A stretch of DNA of 64,000 nucleotides from DAHUXT01 sp036273675 (lineage in GTDB: Bacteria; Chloroflexota; Ktedonobacteria; Ktedonobacterales; JADMIN01). The position numbers and the translations under genes are program-made. The stretch lies in contig DASUHD010000159.1 of the NCBI GenBank assembly GCA_036273675.1, positions 1-64,000 of the forward strand, given 5' to 3'. The notes beneath the pieces are model-generated. The model did no database searches. It was not told the DNA's origin and worked only from the letters and a program-made list of their open reading frames with translations. Below, piece after piece: positions 41,909 to 50,158 of the stretch (position 1 is the first letter of the stretch; each line of letters begins with the position of its first letter).

Positions 41909-43501
41909 TTACTTCTGACCCAGGATAAGCGAACGTCCCGTCATGCCCGGAGGCTGCGGAATCTGGAGCAATTGCAGCATCGTCGGCGCGATATCCGCCA
42001 GGATGCCGTCGTGCCGCAGAGTAACTTCGGGCCACTGCGGCACGACAAAGAAGAACGGCACTGGATTGGTGGTGTGCGAGGTCAGCGGCTTTCCGGTATC
42101 ATATTCGATAAGCTGCTCGGCGTTGCCGTGGTCGGCGGTAATCAGCACCGCGCCACCCTGGGCAATCGCCGCGTCTACCACGCGCCCCACGCCAGCATCC
42201 ACCGCCTCGACCGCTTTGATGGTCGCGTCCAGCGATCCGGTATGGCCGACCATATCGGCATTGGCATAGTTCATGATGATGACATCATAGACGCCGCTCT
42301 GAATACGTCGCACCGCCTCATCGGTAAGCTCGGGCGCGCTCATCTCTGGCTTGAGATCGTAGGTGGCGACCTTCGGCGATGGCGCCAGCAGGCGGTCCTC
42401 GCCGAAGTAGGGCGTCTCGCGTCCACCGTTGAAAAAGAAGGTGACGTGGGCGTATTTCTCGGTCTCGGCGGTATGAAACTGCTTCAGCCCGCGATCCGCG
42501 AGAATCTTGGCGAGCGGCTCGTCCACATTGTCCGCCGGGAAAGCGACATCCACTGGCAGCCCGGCCTCATACTCGGTCATCGTGACGAAGACTAGCCCAT
42601 CCAGGCGCGGGCCACGCTCGAACTTGCCCTCGGCCTGTGGCGGTAGCTCTGGCAGCACGAACGCCTTGGTCAGCTCGCGGCCACGGTCGGATCGGAAGTT
42701 GAAGTAGACGACGGCGTCGCCATCCTCCACCAGCGCGACGGGGTCATCGTTCTCCATCAGCACGACCGGCTCGATAAATTCATCGGTGACCTTGCGGTTA
42801 TATGAATCTGATATCGCCTGCACCGGATCAACCGCACGCATGCCCTCGCCGCGCGTCATCGCCCAGTAGACACGGGCAATGCGATCCCAGCGACTGTCGC
42901 GGTCCATCGCATAGTAGCGCCCGGAAACAGTGGCTACCTTCGCCGGGTGGTCGCCGCCAATTTCCGCGGCCCGGGCGATCAGGTCTGTCATGTATTCTTT
43001 GGCGCCGAACGGCGAGGTATCGCGCCCATCGGTGAAGGCATGAATGTAGACGCGCTCGACGTTATGGCTGGCGGCAAGCTGGAGGCAGGCTTCGAGGTGG
43101 CCTTGATAGGCATGTACCCCGCCGGGGCCGATCAGACCGCAGAAGTGCAGTTTGGTGTTGTTGTGCTTGACGTGCGCGACGGCCCTGAGCAGCGCTGGAT
43201 TCTCAAAGAAGGAGCCGTCGTGGATGGCGGCGCTGACGCGTGTGAACTCCTGCAAAACGCGCTTGCCCGCGCCGATATTGAGGTGGCCAACTTCGGAGTT
43301 GCCCATCTGCCCTTCTGGCAGCCCTACCGCCGGGCCAGAGGTCGCCACCTGCGTATGGGGCCACTGGCGCGCGATGGCGTCGAGATGCGGCTTCTGGGCG
43401 AGTGCGATGGCGTTGGCGTCTTTGCGGGGATTGATGCCGTAGCCATCCATGATGATCAGCGCCAGCGGACGCGGCACGACGTGGGACGTTGGGCTGGCCA
43501 C
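41909..43501 (-). CDS. gpmI: 2,3-bisphosphoglycerate-independent phosphoglycerate mutase
   Basis: 530 residues from the GTG at 43501, which has AAGGAG 7 bases upstream; the frame is open further back without a site. Alkaline-phosphatase-fold metalloenzyme: MDGYG with metal-binding Asp at 19, nucleophile Ser69 (MGNSEVGHLNIGAG), DGRDTSP, HVTFFFNGG, MNYANADMVGHTG, and TADHGNAE. Interconverts 3- and 2-phosphoglycerate in glycolysis. Slightly longer than the usual 510 residues. Confidence 0.94.
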   Translation of the reverse strand: MASPTSHVVPRPLALIIMDGYGINPRKDANAIALAQKPHLDAIARQWPHTQVATSGPAVGLPEGQMGNSEVGHLNIGAGKRVLQEFTRVSAAIHDGSFFENPALLRAVAHVKHNNTKLHFCGLIGPGGVHAYQGHLEACLQLAASHNVERVYIHAFTDGRDTSPFGAKEYMTDLIARAAEIGGDHPAKVATVSGRYYAMDRDSRWDRIARVYWAMTRGEGMRAVDPVQAISDSYNRKVTDEFIEPVVLMENDDPVALVEDGDAVVYFNFRSDRGRELTKAFVLPELPPQAEGKFERGPRLDGLVFVTMTEYEAGLPVDVAFPADNVDEPLAKILADRGLKQFHTAETEKYAHVTFFFNGGRETPYFGEDRLLAPSPKVATYDLKPEMSAPELTDEAVRRIQSGVYDVIIMNYANADMVGHTGSLDATIKAVEAVDAGVGRVVDAAIAQGGAVLITADHGNAEQLIEYDTGKPLTSHTTNPVPFFFVVPQWPEVTLRHDGILADIAPTMLQLLQIPQPPGMTGRSLILGQK

Positions 43502-43602
43502 TCCTCTACTCCTTGTACTACTGTTTTGAATATCAAGCCCTGTATGTCGGGATATGCGCTTGCGTGCTCGCGTTCGCGGGGCCGCAAAAACACAGCCACT
43601 GT

Positions 43603-43611
43603 AGTATAGCA
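43603..43611 (-). promoter_or_regulatory. Extended -10 promoter of gpmI
   Basis: Minus strand TGCTATACT, giving a leader of about 95 bases to the GTG at 43501. Confidence 0.5.
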
Positions 43612-43798
43612 TAGGGGCAGGAGGGCAGCGGGCCGCAGGTGTTTGGAGCCCGCGTCGGCGGGTTTCGTGGCGGAGTATAGCGAGGCTGTTCAGGCGTGAC
43701 TTCAGGCGCCAGACTGGTGATTGCAGGTCTTTACCCGTTCGGAAATGACAAATCTCCCCACCACAAGTCGTACCAGTACCGGTTCTCTCGGGCGCCTA

Positions 43799-43807
43799 TG
43801 CTATAAT
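43799..43807 (+). promoter_or_regulatory. Extended -10 promoter of lepB
   Basis: TGCTATAAT: a perfect -10 with TGn extension, 75 bases before the lepB ATG. The -35 position (43779-43784) has no consensus match, as expected for this promoter class. Confidence 0.6.
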
Positions 43808-43881
43808 GCGCATCGGTCACCTCATCTTTGGATGTTCTGGGAGGGCTGGCCGCACATGATGTATCGATGGAGGCAGCGAGC

Positions 43882-44553
43882 ATGACGCAAGACGTGCGGT
43901 CAGGCAATCGGCAGCCGGGGCCGGGGTCGCCCAGTGTGCTTCGGCCCGGCATGCAGGTGGCTGAGAACCACTCACGGCTTCTGCGCGAGGCGATTGAGAC
44001 TATTCTCCTGACCCTGCTGGTCTTCGCGGTCGTCAAAGTGACGGTTCAGCCCTACCATATTGAAGGCCCCAGTATGGAGCCTGGTCTCTATACCAATGAG
44101 TTTGTCCTGGTCAATCAGCTTGCGTATCGCTTTGGCAACCCGTCACGTGGTGATGTCATCGTCTTTCACCCGCCGAATGACCCGGGCGAGCAGTATATCA
44201 AGCGGGTTATTGCGGTCCCAGGTGATACCGTCTCGGTGACCGCCACGAATGTGTGTGTTGATAATGTCAAATTGAACGAGCCGTATACCTATCCACTGGC
44301 GCCGGGCGAGTTTGGCAGTCCTGCCATTCTCAGTGACGTCAAGCTCAAAGCTGGACAGTATTTCGTGCTCGGCGATCACCGGGATAACAGTACTGATTCA
44401 CGTGTCTTTGGGCCGGTACCAGCGCAAAATATCATTGGCAAGGCTGAATTTGTCTTCTGGCCGTTCGGCAGCATTCACATGATCGATAGCTATCATAGCG
44501 TCTTCCAGAATGTTCATCCCTCGGCGCAGGCGCCGTCCGACACATGCGGGTAA
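43882..44553 (+). CDS. lepB: Signal peptidase I
   Basis: 223 residues from the ATG at 43882 (GATGGAGG about 8 bases upstream). A cytosolic start of about 35 residues, one membrane helix (37-54), then the catalytic domain: Ser64 in GPSMEPGL and Lys107 in YIKRVIAVPGD, plus GDHRDNSTDSRVFGPV (box E). It cleaves secretory signal peptides on the outer membrane face. It is followed by a second, altered copy 79 bases downstream. Confidence 0.92.
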   Translation: MTQDVRSGNRQPGPGSPSVLRPGMQVAENHSRLLREAIETILLTLLVFAVVKVTVQPYHIEGPSMEPGLYTNEFVLVNQLAYRFGNPSRGDVIVFHPPNDPGEQYIKRVIAVPGDTVSVTATNVCVDNVKLNEPYTYPLAPGEFGSPAILSDVKLKAGQYFVLGDHRDNSTDSRVFGPVPAQNIIGKAEFVFWPFGSIHMIDSYHSVFQNVHPSAQAPSDTCG

Positions 44554-44632
44554 CGCTGAGCGCAAGGTGTGATGAATGCTGTATAGCCCCCGGAATCTAT
44601 CTATAGACATTGAGAAGTGAGTGGAGAGCGGA

Positions 44633-45247
44633 ATGGCACGACAGTCTCCGGCGCGGCCAGTGAACCGGGCCGTCTCGATGCAGCGCGCACACCTGGCGCG
44701 CGAACTCGTCGAGACGCTGTTGTTGGTCGGGCTGATCTTCGTGATCGTGCATTTTACGATTCAGTCGTATAGCGTGGGCGATACCTCAATGGGCGCCGCG
44801 CTGCAGCCGAATCAAACGGTTCTGATCAATAAGCAGGCGTACCTTTTTGGCGGTCCAGGTCGCGGTGATGTGGTGGTGCTGACGACTGACCCCTCCGATC
44901 CAAACGCCACGTTTGCGCGGCGGGTTGTTGGTCTGCCAGGCGATACGGTTTCCGTGTCGGCAACCTCGATCATCATCAACGGCGTCACACTCAACGAGCC
45001 ATTCATTCAGGTGCCGCCGGGTTCCGCGCAGAATAGCACGCTGCGAGCGCCGACTACGCTTGGCCCGAACGAGTATTTTGTCCTGGCGGATAGCCGCCTG
45101 GGAAACGACAGATTTGACTCTCGGGGCTTTGGCCCTGTATCCAGGAGCAATATCATTGGCCGGGCCGTGATGGTCTTCTGGCCACTGAGCCAATTTCACT
45201 GGATTGATACGCACTCCGACGACTATTCTAATATTAAGAACTCCTAG
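44633..45247 (+). CDS. Signal peptidase I paralogue with Lys-to-Arg change at the catalytic base
   Basis: 204 residues from the ATG at 44633 (GGAG 6 bases upstream). Same layout as the preceding gene: membrane helix (about 28-45), a Ser52 region (GDTSMGAAL) and the box D loop FARRVVGLPGD. Aligned with YIKRVIAVPGD of its neighbour, the general-base Lys is Arg96. The conserved Pro after SM is also missing. Box E reads LADSRLGNDRFDSRGFGPV, with the usual GD changed to AD. The fold seems intact and the frame is clean, so it may be a regulatory or non-catalytic partner, or a protease with unusual chemistry. Confidence 0.8.
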   Translation: MARQSPARPVNRAVSMQRAHLARELVETLLLVGLIFVIVHFTIQSYSVGDTSMGAALQPNQTVLINKQAYLFGGPGRGDVVVLTTDPSDPNATFARRVVGLPGDTVSVSATSIIINGVTLNEPFIQVPPGSAQNSTLRAPTTLGPNEYFVLADSRLGNDRFDSRGFGPVSRSNIIGRAVMVFWPLSQFHWIDTHSDDYSNIKNS

Positions 45248-45265
45248 CCTGGGAAGGCGCGGCCC

Positions 45266-46219
45266 ATGTCACCTCTCTTCACGGTTGCCGAGTGGACGCT
45301 TCTTGGCGTGCTTGTGCTGCTGGCTGGGCTGCTCCTCTTTACCTTTCAGATGGCGCGCAAGCTGCTCCAGCCCGAGCGTCGAGCGATGGCGATTACTCCC
45401 GAGGATGTTGGCTTGCCGATGAGCGCGGTGCGGATTCCCAGCCCGCGCGGAACCCTGGCAGGCTGGTATCTTCCCTCGCGCAACGGCTGCACGCTGATTT
45501 GTTGCCACGGCATCAACGACAACTCCGGGCAGTGGGTCGCGCCAGTGGCGAAGCTGCACGCGCGCGGCGGCTATGGCGCGTTGCTCTTCGATTTTTCTGG
45601 CCACGGTCAGAGCGAGGGCAATCAGGTGACGTATGGCATTCGCGAGCGCCAGGATGTGACGGCGGCCATCGAGTATCTGCGCGAGCGCGGAGATGTGAAC
45701 ATGGAGCGGCTGGCCATCCTCGGCAATTCGCTCGGCGCGATTACGGCGGTGATGGCGGCGGCAGAGCATCCTGAACTCGGCGCGGTGGTCCTCGAAAGCG
45801 GCTTCTCTGACCTCCATCATGATATCGCCAAGATCTTCGCCCGCTACACCGGCCTGCCCGCATTTCCCTTCGTGCGTCTGGTGATCTTCTGGGGCCAGCG
45901 CATTGCCCGTGTCCGGCTCTCCGAGGTTCGCCCGGCGCAAATCATCGGCGACATTGCCCCGCGCCCGGTGCTCATCATCTCTGATCTGCGCGACGCTCTT
46001 GCCGATGAGCCGTATGACGGCGAATTCCTCTACCGGGCCGCTGGCAGCCCCAAGGAACTGTGGCAGGTCGCCGAAGCCACCCATGTCAATGCGTTTGGCG
46101 TCGATCCAGCGGCATGGAGCGACCGCGTGGGTAACTTCCTGGACACATATCTTGCCGCGCCGTCTACGTCCGCCGCATCTGCCACGTCACTCGATCTGTC
46201 CGGCGGCGAGTCGCTCTAA
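45266..46219 (+). CDS. Membrane-anchored alpha/beta hydrolase
   Basis: 317 residues. An N-terminal membrane helix (about 8-29), then an alpha/beta hydrolase fold with CCHGINDNSGQW (oxyanion region, about 79-90), the FDFSGHGQSEG strand, nucleophile elbow GNSLGA, an acid in ISDLRDAL, and His in EATHVNAF. Similar to the YqkD/BEM46-like hydrolases. It starts 18 bases after the second signal peptidase gene and is probably cotranscribed. Substrate unknown. Confidence 0.82.
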   Translation: MSPLFTVAEWTLLGVLVLLAGLLLFTFQMARKLLQPERRAMAITPEDVGLPMSAVRIPSPRGTLAGWYLPSRNGCTLICCHGINDNSGQWVAPVAKLHARGGYGALLFDFSGHGQSEGNQVTYGIRERQDVTAAIEYLRERGDVNMERLAILGNSLGAITAVMAAAEHPELGAVVLESGFSDLHHDIAKIFARYTGLPAFPFVRLVIFWGQRIARVRLSEVRPAQIIGDIAPRPVLIISDLRDALADEPYDGEFLYRAAGSPKELWQVAEATHVNAFGVDPAAWSDRVGNFLDTYLAAPSTSAASATSLDLSGGESL

Positions 46220-46297
46220 CTACGTTGGTAACTGCATGCGCCTTCCACGCGCCAGGCGATATACTTAGGTGTTGGCCGAACGAGGAGGGGAAATGTC

Positions 46298-47140
46298 ATG
46301 CCTGAGTTGCCCGAAGTCGAGTATGTTGCCCGGCAGTTGCGCGAGGCATTGGTGGGGTCGCGTATCACGCGGACCGAGGTGCTCTGGCCGCGCGCCGTCA
46401 GCCGGATGTCTCCCGAGGAGTTGATTGCGCGGCTGACCGGCAGGCGCGTGCTGGCGGTGGGGAGACGCGCGAAATACCTCGTGCTGACGCTCGACAGTGG
46501 CGAGTCGGTCGTGATTCACCGTCGCATGTCGGGCAATCTGCGGCTAGCGCGCGCCGACGAAGACGCCCCCTATACGCGCGTGACATTTCTGCTGAGCAAT
46601 GGCCGACGATTACTCTTCACCGACCCACGCAAGTTCGGGCGCGTCACCGTGGTCGCCCCTGATGAGCTGCCCGCGCTCTTCAGTCGGCTTGGCCCGGAGC
46701 CGCTCGACGCCGATTTCACGCCCGAGGTGCTGGCGGCGCGGTTGGGCAAGAGCAGCCGGGCCATCAAGGTCGCGCTGCTCGATCAGTCGGTGGTGGCGGG
46801 CCTGGGCAACATCTACGCCGACGAGGCGCTCTTTCGCGCGCGGATTCATCCGTTGCGGTCGGCGTCGTCGCTGACCCCTGACGAAATCGTTGCCCTGCAC
46901 GCGGGAATTCAGGAGGCGCTGCGGACGGGCATCGAGCATGGCGGCACGACGTTTGGGCGGCATCGCGGCCTCTATGACGAGCCTGGCAGCAATCTAGAGC
47001 ATGTACAGGTCTACCACCGTACCGGCCAACCGTGCCTGCGTTGCGGCGCGCCTATCGAGCGCATCCGCCTCGCGCAGAGAAGCGCGCACTTTTGTCCACA
47101 GTGCCAGCCCTCCTCGGAGGCAGCCGCCGCGGCATTATGA
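46298..47140 (+). CDS. mutM: Formamidopyrimidine-DNA glycosylase (MutM/Fpg)
   Basis: 280 residues. N-terminal PELPEVE with catalytic Pro (exposed after Met removal) and Glu, an IHRRMSGNLRL segment with the conserved Lys position replaced by Arg-Arg context, VVAGLGNIYADEALFRARIHP in the helix-two-turn-helix, and a C-terminal zinc finger CLRCG...CPQC. Removes 8-oxoguanine and formamidopyrimidines and nicks the strand. GAGGAGGGG precedes the ATG. Standard length. Confidence 0.93.
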   Translation: MPELPEVEYVARQLREALVGSRITRTEVLWPRAVSRMSPEELIARLTGRRVLAVGRRAKYLVLTLDSGESVVIHRRMSGNLRLARADEDAPYTRVTFLLSNGRRLLFTDPRKFGRVTVVAPDELPALFSRLGPEPLDADFTPEVLAARLGKSSRAIKVALLDQSVVAGLGNIYADEALFRARIHPLRSASSLTPDEIVALHAGIQEALRTGIEHGGTTFGRHRGLYDEPGSNLEHVQVYHRTGQPCLRCGAPIERIRLAQRSAHFCPQCQPSSEAAAAAL

Positions 47141-47168
47141 CACCGTAGCGACAGCTTTTTGATGACGC

Positions 47169-47714
47169 TTACGGCCCAGCGCTGACAGTTGGCGTACCCG
47201 TGTCTGGCGCGGTGGTTGGCGTCGGAGCGGTGTTTACGCCTGGTGTAAAGAACGTCTGCGCGGGCGGAGAGCCGGGATAGTTCGTCGTGACATTCACGAC
47301 GACCGGCTGGCCCGGGTTCGGGTCATTGTAGCTGAAAGTCACGGTCGCATAGCCGTCGGCGCCAGTGCGTGCGGTGAACTGCTGATTAATAGGATTACCG
47401 ACACTTACGTTCACCTGAACGCCGGCGGGCGGCGGGTGGCTCGGCCCCTGCATCGACGGGTCCTGTATCCGACAGACGACGTAGATGGTGACGGTGTCAT
47501 TGAGATTGGGGGAGAAGTTCGATGGCCACGCGCCAACCGTGAACCCCGGAAACTTCGGTGTCGGCGTCAAATTGGAGGCATTGGGTGTCGGGATGAGGAT
47601 GGTATTGCTTCCCCCCGAACTCGCGGAGCTAGGCGCCTGGCAGGCAACCAGAGAGACGGCGATAATGCCGAGGGCAATTATTAGCAGCGCAAACCGTTTT
47701 GCCTGAACCGGCAT
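47169..47714 (-). CDS. Lipoprotein with Ig-like domain, unknown
   Basis: 181 residues from the ATG at 47714 (GGGAAGG just upstream). Signal peptide (FALLIIALGIIAVSL) with lipobox VAC (Cys24), then a Ser/Thr/Pro linker, one beta-rich domain of about 90 residues resembling an invasin/Big_1-like Ig domain (PPAGVQVNVSVG, TGADGYATVTFSYND, PGQPVVVNVTT), and a Pro/Thr-rich tail. Surface-exposed, role unknown. It is convergent with mutM. Confidence 0.7.
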   Translation of the reverse strand: MPVQAKRFALLIIALGIIAVSLVACQAPSSASSGGSNTILIPTPNASNLTPTPKFPGFTVGAWPSNFSPNLNDTVTIYVVCRIQDPSMQGPSHPPPAGVQVNVSVGNPINQQFTARTGADGYATVTFSYNDPNPGQPVVVNVTTNYPGSPPAQTFFTPGVNTAPTPTTAPDTGTPTVSAGP

Positions 47715-47823
47715 GATCCTTCCCTCACTTCTATCCCAATGAATATCATGCGCAGACTTCGCAGACATACAGAGGCAATGCCAGAATATTCAATGCTTAT
47801 GAGAATAAGGCGAACGCGGGTAC

Positions 47824-47832
47824 AGTATAGCA
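47824..47832 (-). promoter_or_regulatory. Extended -10 promoter of the Ig-domain lipoprotein gene
   Basis: Minus strand TGCTATACT, leader of about 105 bases to the ATG at 47714. The rest of the 337-base gap to larB shows no gene. Confidence 0.45.
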
Positions 47833-48051
47833 GCCCGTGAAAACGAGAGGCAAGACGCGGGCCAATCGGGCTAGATGCCTGTCCGTGGAACATCTGCAAT
47901 AAAGCTCTCATATAGCACTGTGTATGTTTCCACTTCTTCATTCTTTCTGAAGAGATTCCAATCGAGCGCTCTTGCGGCGCGGTGTACTTGCGTGCTATAT
48001 GTTATGTCATAGTGCGCCTGGCAGGTGTAGTCAGCGGATGTCGAGGAGTCC

Positions 48052-48828
48052 ATGGGTCAGTCAGGATCTGGAGGGGGCGCGCAAGATGGCGAGTCGATCG
48101 AGCATGCCGATGCTAGGGATGCCCGACCCGATTTCGACCGCGAAACGCGCAAAGGGATTCCAGAAATGGTGCTGGCTGAGGTGAAAACGGACGAACAGGT
48201 GCTCTCTATCGTACGGGCGTTTGTCGCAACGAATGGCCGCGCGGTGGTGACGCGCCTGCGCGCTGGGACACTGGCTCTTCTTCACACTGAATTCCCTGGG
48301 CATGTGGATGCGCGACCGGTTGCCCGCGCGGCCGCGATCCATGCGCCTGACTATAGACGCCCACAGACTGGGGGGCATGTTGGTATCCTGACCGCCGGCA
48401 CCAGTGATATTCCCGTTGCCGAAGAAGCACGGTTGGTGGCCGAGGAAATGGGATGCCAGGTGTCAACGCTCTTTGATGTGGGCGTGGCGGGATTACACCG
48501 CCTGCTTTCGCCGCTGCGCGAGCTACTGGCCAGCGATGTCGCGGTGCTGGTGGTATGCGCGGGGATGGATGGCGCACTGCCGAGCGTTGTCTCGGGACTT
48601 TCGCCAGTGCCAGTGATTGGTGTTCCCACCTCCATTGGCTATGGCGCGGGCGGGAAGGGGCGCGCTGCATTGCTGGCGATGCTGCAAACGTGTGCGCCGG
48701 GGTTAACCGTTGTCAACATCGACAACGGCGCCGGCGCTGGCGCCACGGCCGCTCTCATCGCCAATCGACTTGCGACTGCCCGACACGCTGCTCTCCGCGA
48801 TGCATCAAATTGGTCGGGGGAGGAGTGA
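48052..48828 (+). CDS. larB: LarB, nickel-pincer cofactor synthesis (PurE-like carboxylase)
   Basis: 258 residues. After an N-terminal extension comes FDRETRKGIPEMVLAEVKTDEQ, the characteristic LarB start, and then a PurE-like Rossmann domain (GILTAGTSDIPVAEEA, VVCAGMDGALPSVVSGL, VPTSIGYGAGGKGRAALLAMLQTC). LarB carboxylates and hydrolyses nicotinic acid adenine dinucleotide to start the lactate racemase cofactor. No larC, larE or larA is within the window. A GAGGAG lies 3 bases before the ATG. Confidence 0.9.
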   Translation: MGQSGSGGGAQDGESIEHADARDARPDFDRETRKGIPEMVLAEVKTDEQVLSIVRAFVATNGRAVVTRLRAGTLALLHTEFPGHVDARPVARAAAIHAPDYRRPQTGGHVGILTAGTSDIPVAEEARLVAEEMGCQVSTLFDVGVAGLHRLLSPLRELLASDVAVLVVCAGMDGALPSVVSGLSPVPVIGVPTSIGYGAGGKGRAALLAMLQTCAPGLTVVNIDNGAGAGATAALIANRLATARHAALRDASNWSGEE

Positions 48829-49056
48829 CGCATCAGCGTCGGATGGAGCGTCGGGTGGGATCTGCTATTTGACAGCATTACAGCGTCTTCCTGCATAGCG
48901 CGTAGTATACGCGGGCTGGCGTGAATCCTGCAATTGAGCAGGGTAAATTGCCGCCGACCGCTGATCTCTCTCATGATTGGGAGAGTTAGGCAGGTCGAGG
49001 CAACGAGTCGTTTTCCAGAGCGCAACAACTGTTGAGAAACAAAGAGGTGCAACACT

Positions 49057-49335
49057 ATGGCAGCCAGCAAGCGAGGACCAGAACCCGGTTCCGACAAGGC
49101 GAAACACGGTGGCCAGGCGGTTCGTGAGAAGTATGGCCCCGAGTTCTACTCCCGTATTGGCAAAAAAGGTGGCGAGGCCGTCAAGCAGAAGCTCGGCTCG
49201 ACGTTCTACGCCGAGATAGGCAAAAAGGGCGGCGAGTCAACCAAGCGGCAACAGGGCGCCGAGTTCTACTCCCGCATCGGCAAGAAGGGCGGCGAGCGTG
49301 GCCGCGGTACTCCCAAACAGCAGCGTAGCCACTAA
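49057..49335 (+). CDS. KGG-repeat stress-induced protein
   Basis: 92 residues, very hydrophilic, rich in Gly, Lys and Gln. Three copies of a roughly 22-residue unit of form EFYSRIGKKGGE with following linkers (about 28-40, 48-62, 70-82), preceded by a degenerate KAKHGGQAV copy. These KGG repeats mark the GsiB/general-stress and plant LEA-like hydrophilins, induced by desiccation or starvation. AGAGGTG lies 10 bases before the ATG. The 228-base gap upstream carries TTGACA (48869-48874) but no good -10 at 17 bases. Confidence 0.88.
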   Translation: MAASKRGPEPGSDKAKHGGQAVREKYGPEFYSRIGKKGGEAVKQKLGSTFYAEIGKKGGESTKRQQGAEFYSRIGKKGGERGRGTPKQQRSH

Positions 49336-49370
49336 GGCGCATCTTGCCCTATGAACGCAGCACATCGCTT

Positions 49371-49406
49371 AAGAAACGGCGTCGGGTCGCACTGGCGTCG
49401 TTTCTT
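49371..49406 (+). terminator. Hairpin after the KGG protein gene
   Basis: AAGAAACG pairs with CGTTTCTT across 20 bases that can pair further (GGCG/CGTC with a bulge). The right arm supplies TTTCTT. It lies 36 bases after the stop. Confidence 0.5.
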
Positions 49407-49512
49407 GCTGTGTTCGCGTTCCCACCTCCCCATTCACGGTAAGCAGAAAGCGTAAAATAGCCTATCGTCGCTGTGCGATTTGTTGGACATCCCCCTCCGA
49501 AAAACTCCTTCT

Positions 49513-49540
49513 TTACGGATGGCCTGTTTCCTGTACAATG
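49513..49540 (+). promoter_or_regulatory. Promoter of the four-helix membrane protein gene
   Basis: TTTACG (49513-49518), 16-base spacer, TACAAT (49535-49540), with TG directly before the -10. The leader to the ATG at 49668 would be about 120 bases. Confidence 0.5.
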
Positions 49541-49667
49541 GGTGCAACATCGACACGGCGTCTATGTCGCTTGCCGGCACGAATCTGCCAGGCTAGGCCG
49601 TCCCTCTCTTATTCGGGGCGCAACGGAGCGTTCCGCCTCAGTGCATGAGTTTTTGGAGGTCTGTCAC

Positions 49668-50069
49668 ATGGGACATCGTAGCGCGCATTACTTCCTGTGG
49701 TTCATCCTGTTTGGTCTTATCGCTGGCGCTGCTAGTCTTTTCAGCAAGGACCATTCAATTGCCTCTTCGGAGGCCATCTGGCTCCTGGTCAGTGGTGTGT
49801 TGGGCATTCTGGTGACGCAGAAGTGGCTCAACGAAGGCAAGTTCGCCCAGATCTACGATTTCATCATCGGCGTAATCTTCACGCTGGTAGGTCTTGTGGG
49901 CGTGCTCCAGATATTTGCTCCTAATCTCGTTTCGGGCCTCGGCTCCCTACCAGGAGGGCTGGTCACCAAGACGACTATTATTGGGCTGAGCCTGGGGCTT
50001 CTCCCTGGGATCGTGCATCTGGTGCTGGGACTTCAGTCGCTCAACCACGGGCTGCGCAGCGGCAAGTAG
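49668..50069 (+). CDS. Small four-helix membrane protein, unknown
   Basis: 133 residues from the ATG at 49668 (GGAGG 8 bases upstream); the longer open frame upstream is unsupported. Four hydrophobic segments at about 9-27, 38-54, 63-84 and 100-124, with short loops and a charged end (SLNHGLRSGK). I do not recognise the family. It stands alone between the KGG gene and the etf block, followed by a very strong terminator. Confidence 0.65.
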   Translation: MGHRSAHYFLWFILFGLIAGAASLFSKDHSIASSEAIWLLVSGVLGILVTQKWLNEGKFAQIYDFIIGVIFTLVGLVGVLQIFAPNLVSGLGSLPGGLVTKTTIIGLSLGLLPGIVHLVLGLQSLNHGLRSGK

Positions 50070-50080
50070 TAATTGCTTAT

Positions 50081-50131
50081 ATCAGAAAACCCTCCCTGGT
50101 GACCACTATCGACCAGGGAGGGTTTTCTGAT
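50081..50131. terminator. Strong bidirectional terminator
   Basis: A perfect 20-bp inverted repeat with an 11-base loop (arms 50081-50100 and 50112-50131). A/T runs at the outer parts of the arms give T tracts on both strands. It separates the convergent four-helix membrane protein gene and the etf-linked oxidoreductase. Confidence 0.85.
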
Positions 50132-50158
50132 GCGGTATCTAGGCAGTAATGCTGCGAC

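Noticed and set aside
48869..48897. Sigma-70 promoter of the KGG gene (TTGACA, then TGCATA at 17 bases)
   Set aside because: The -35 is perfect but the -10 matches at only two positions; it may belong to a different sigma factor or be chance.
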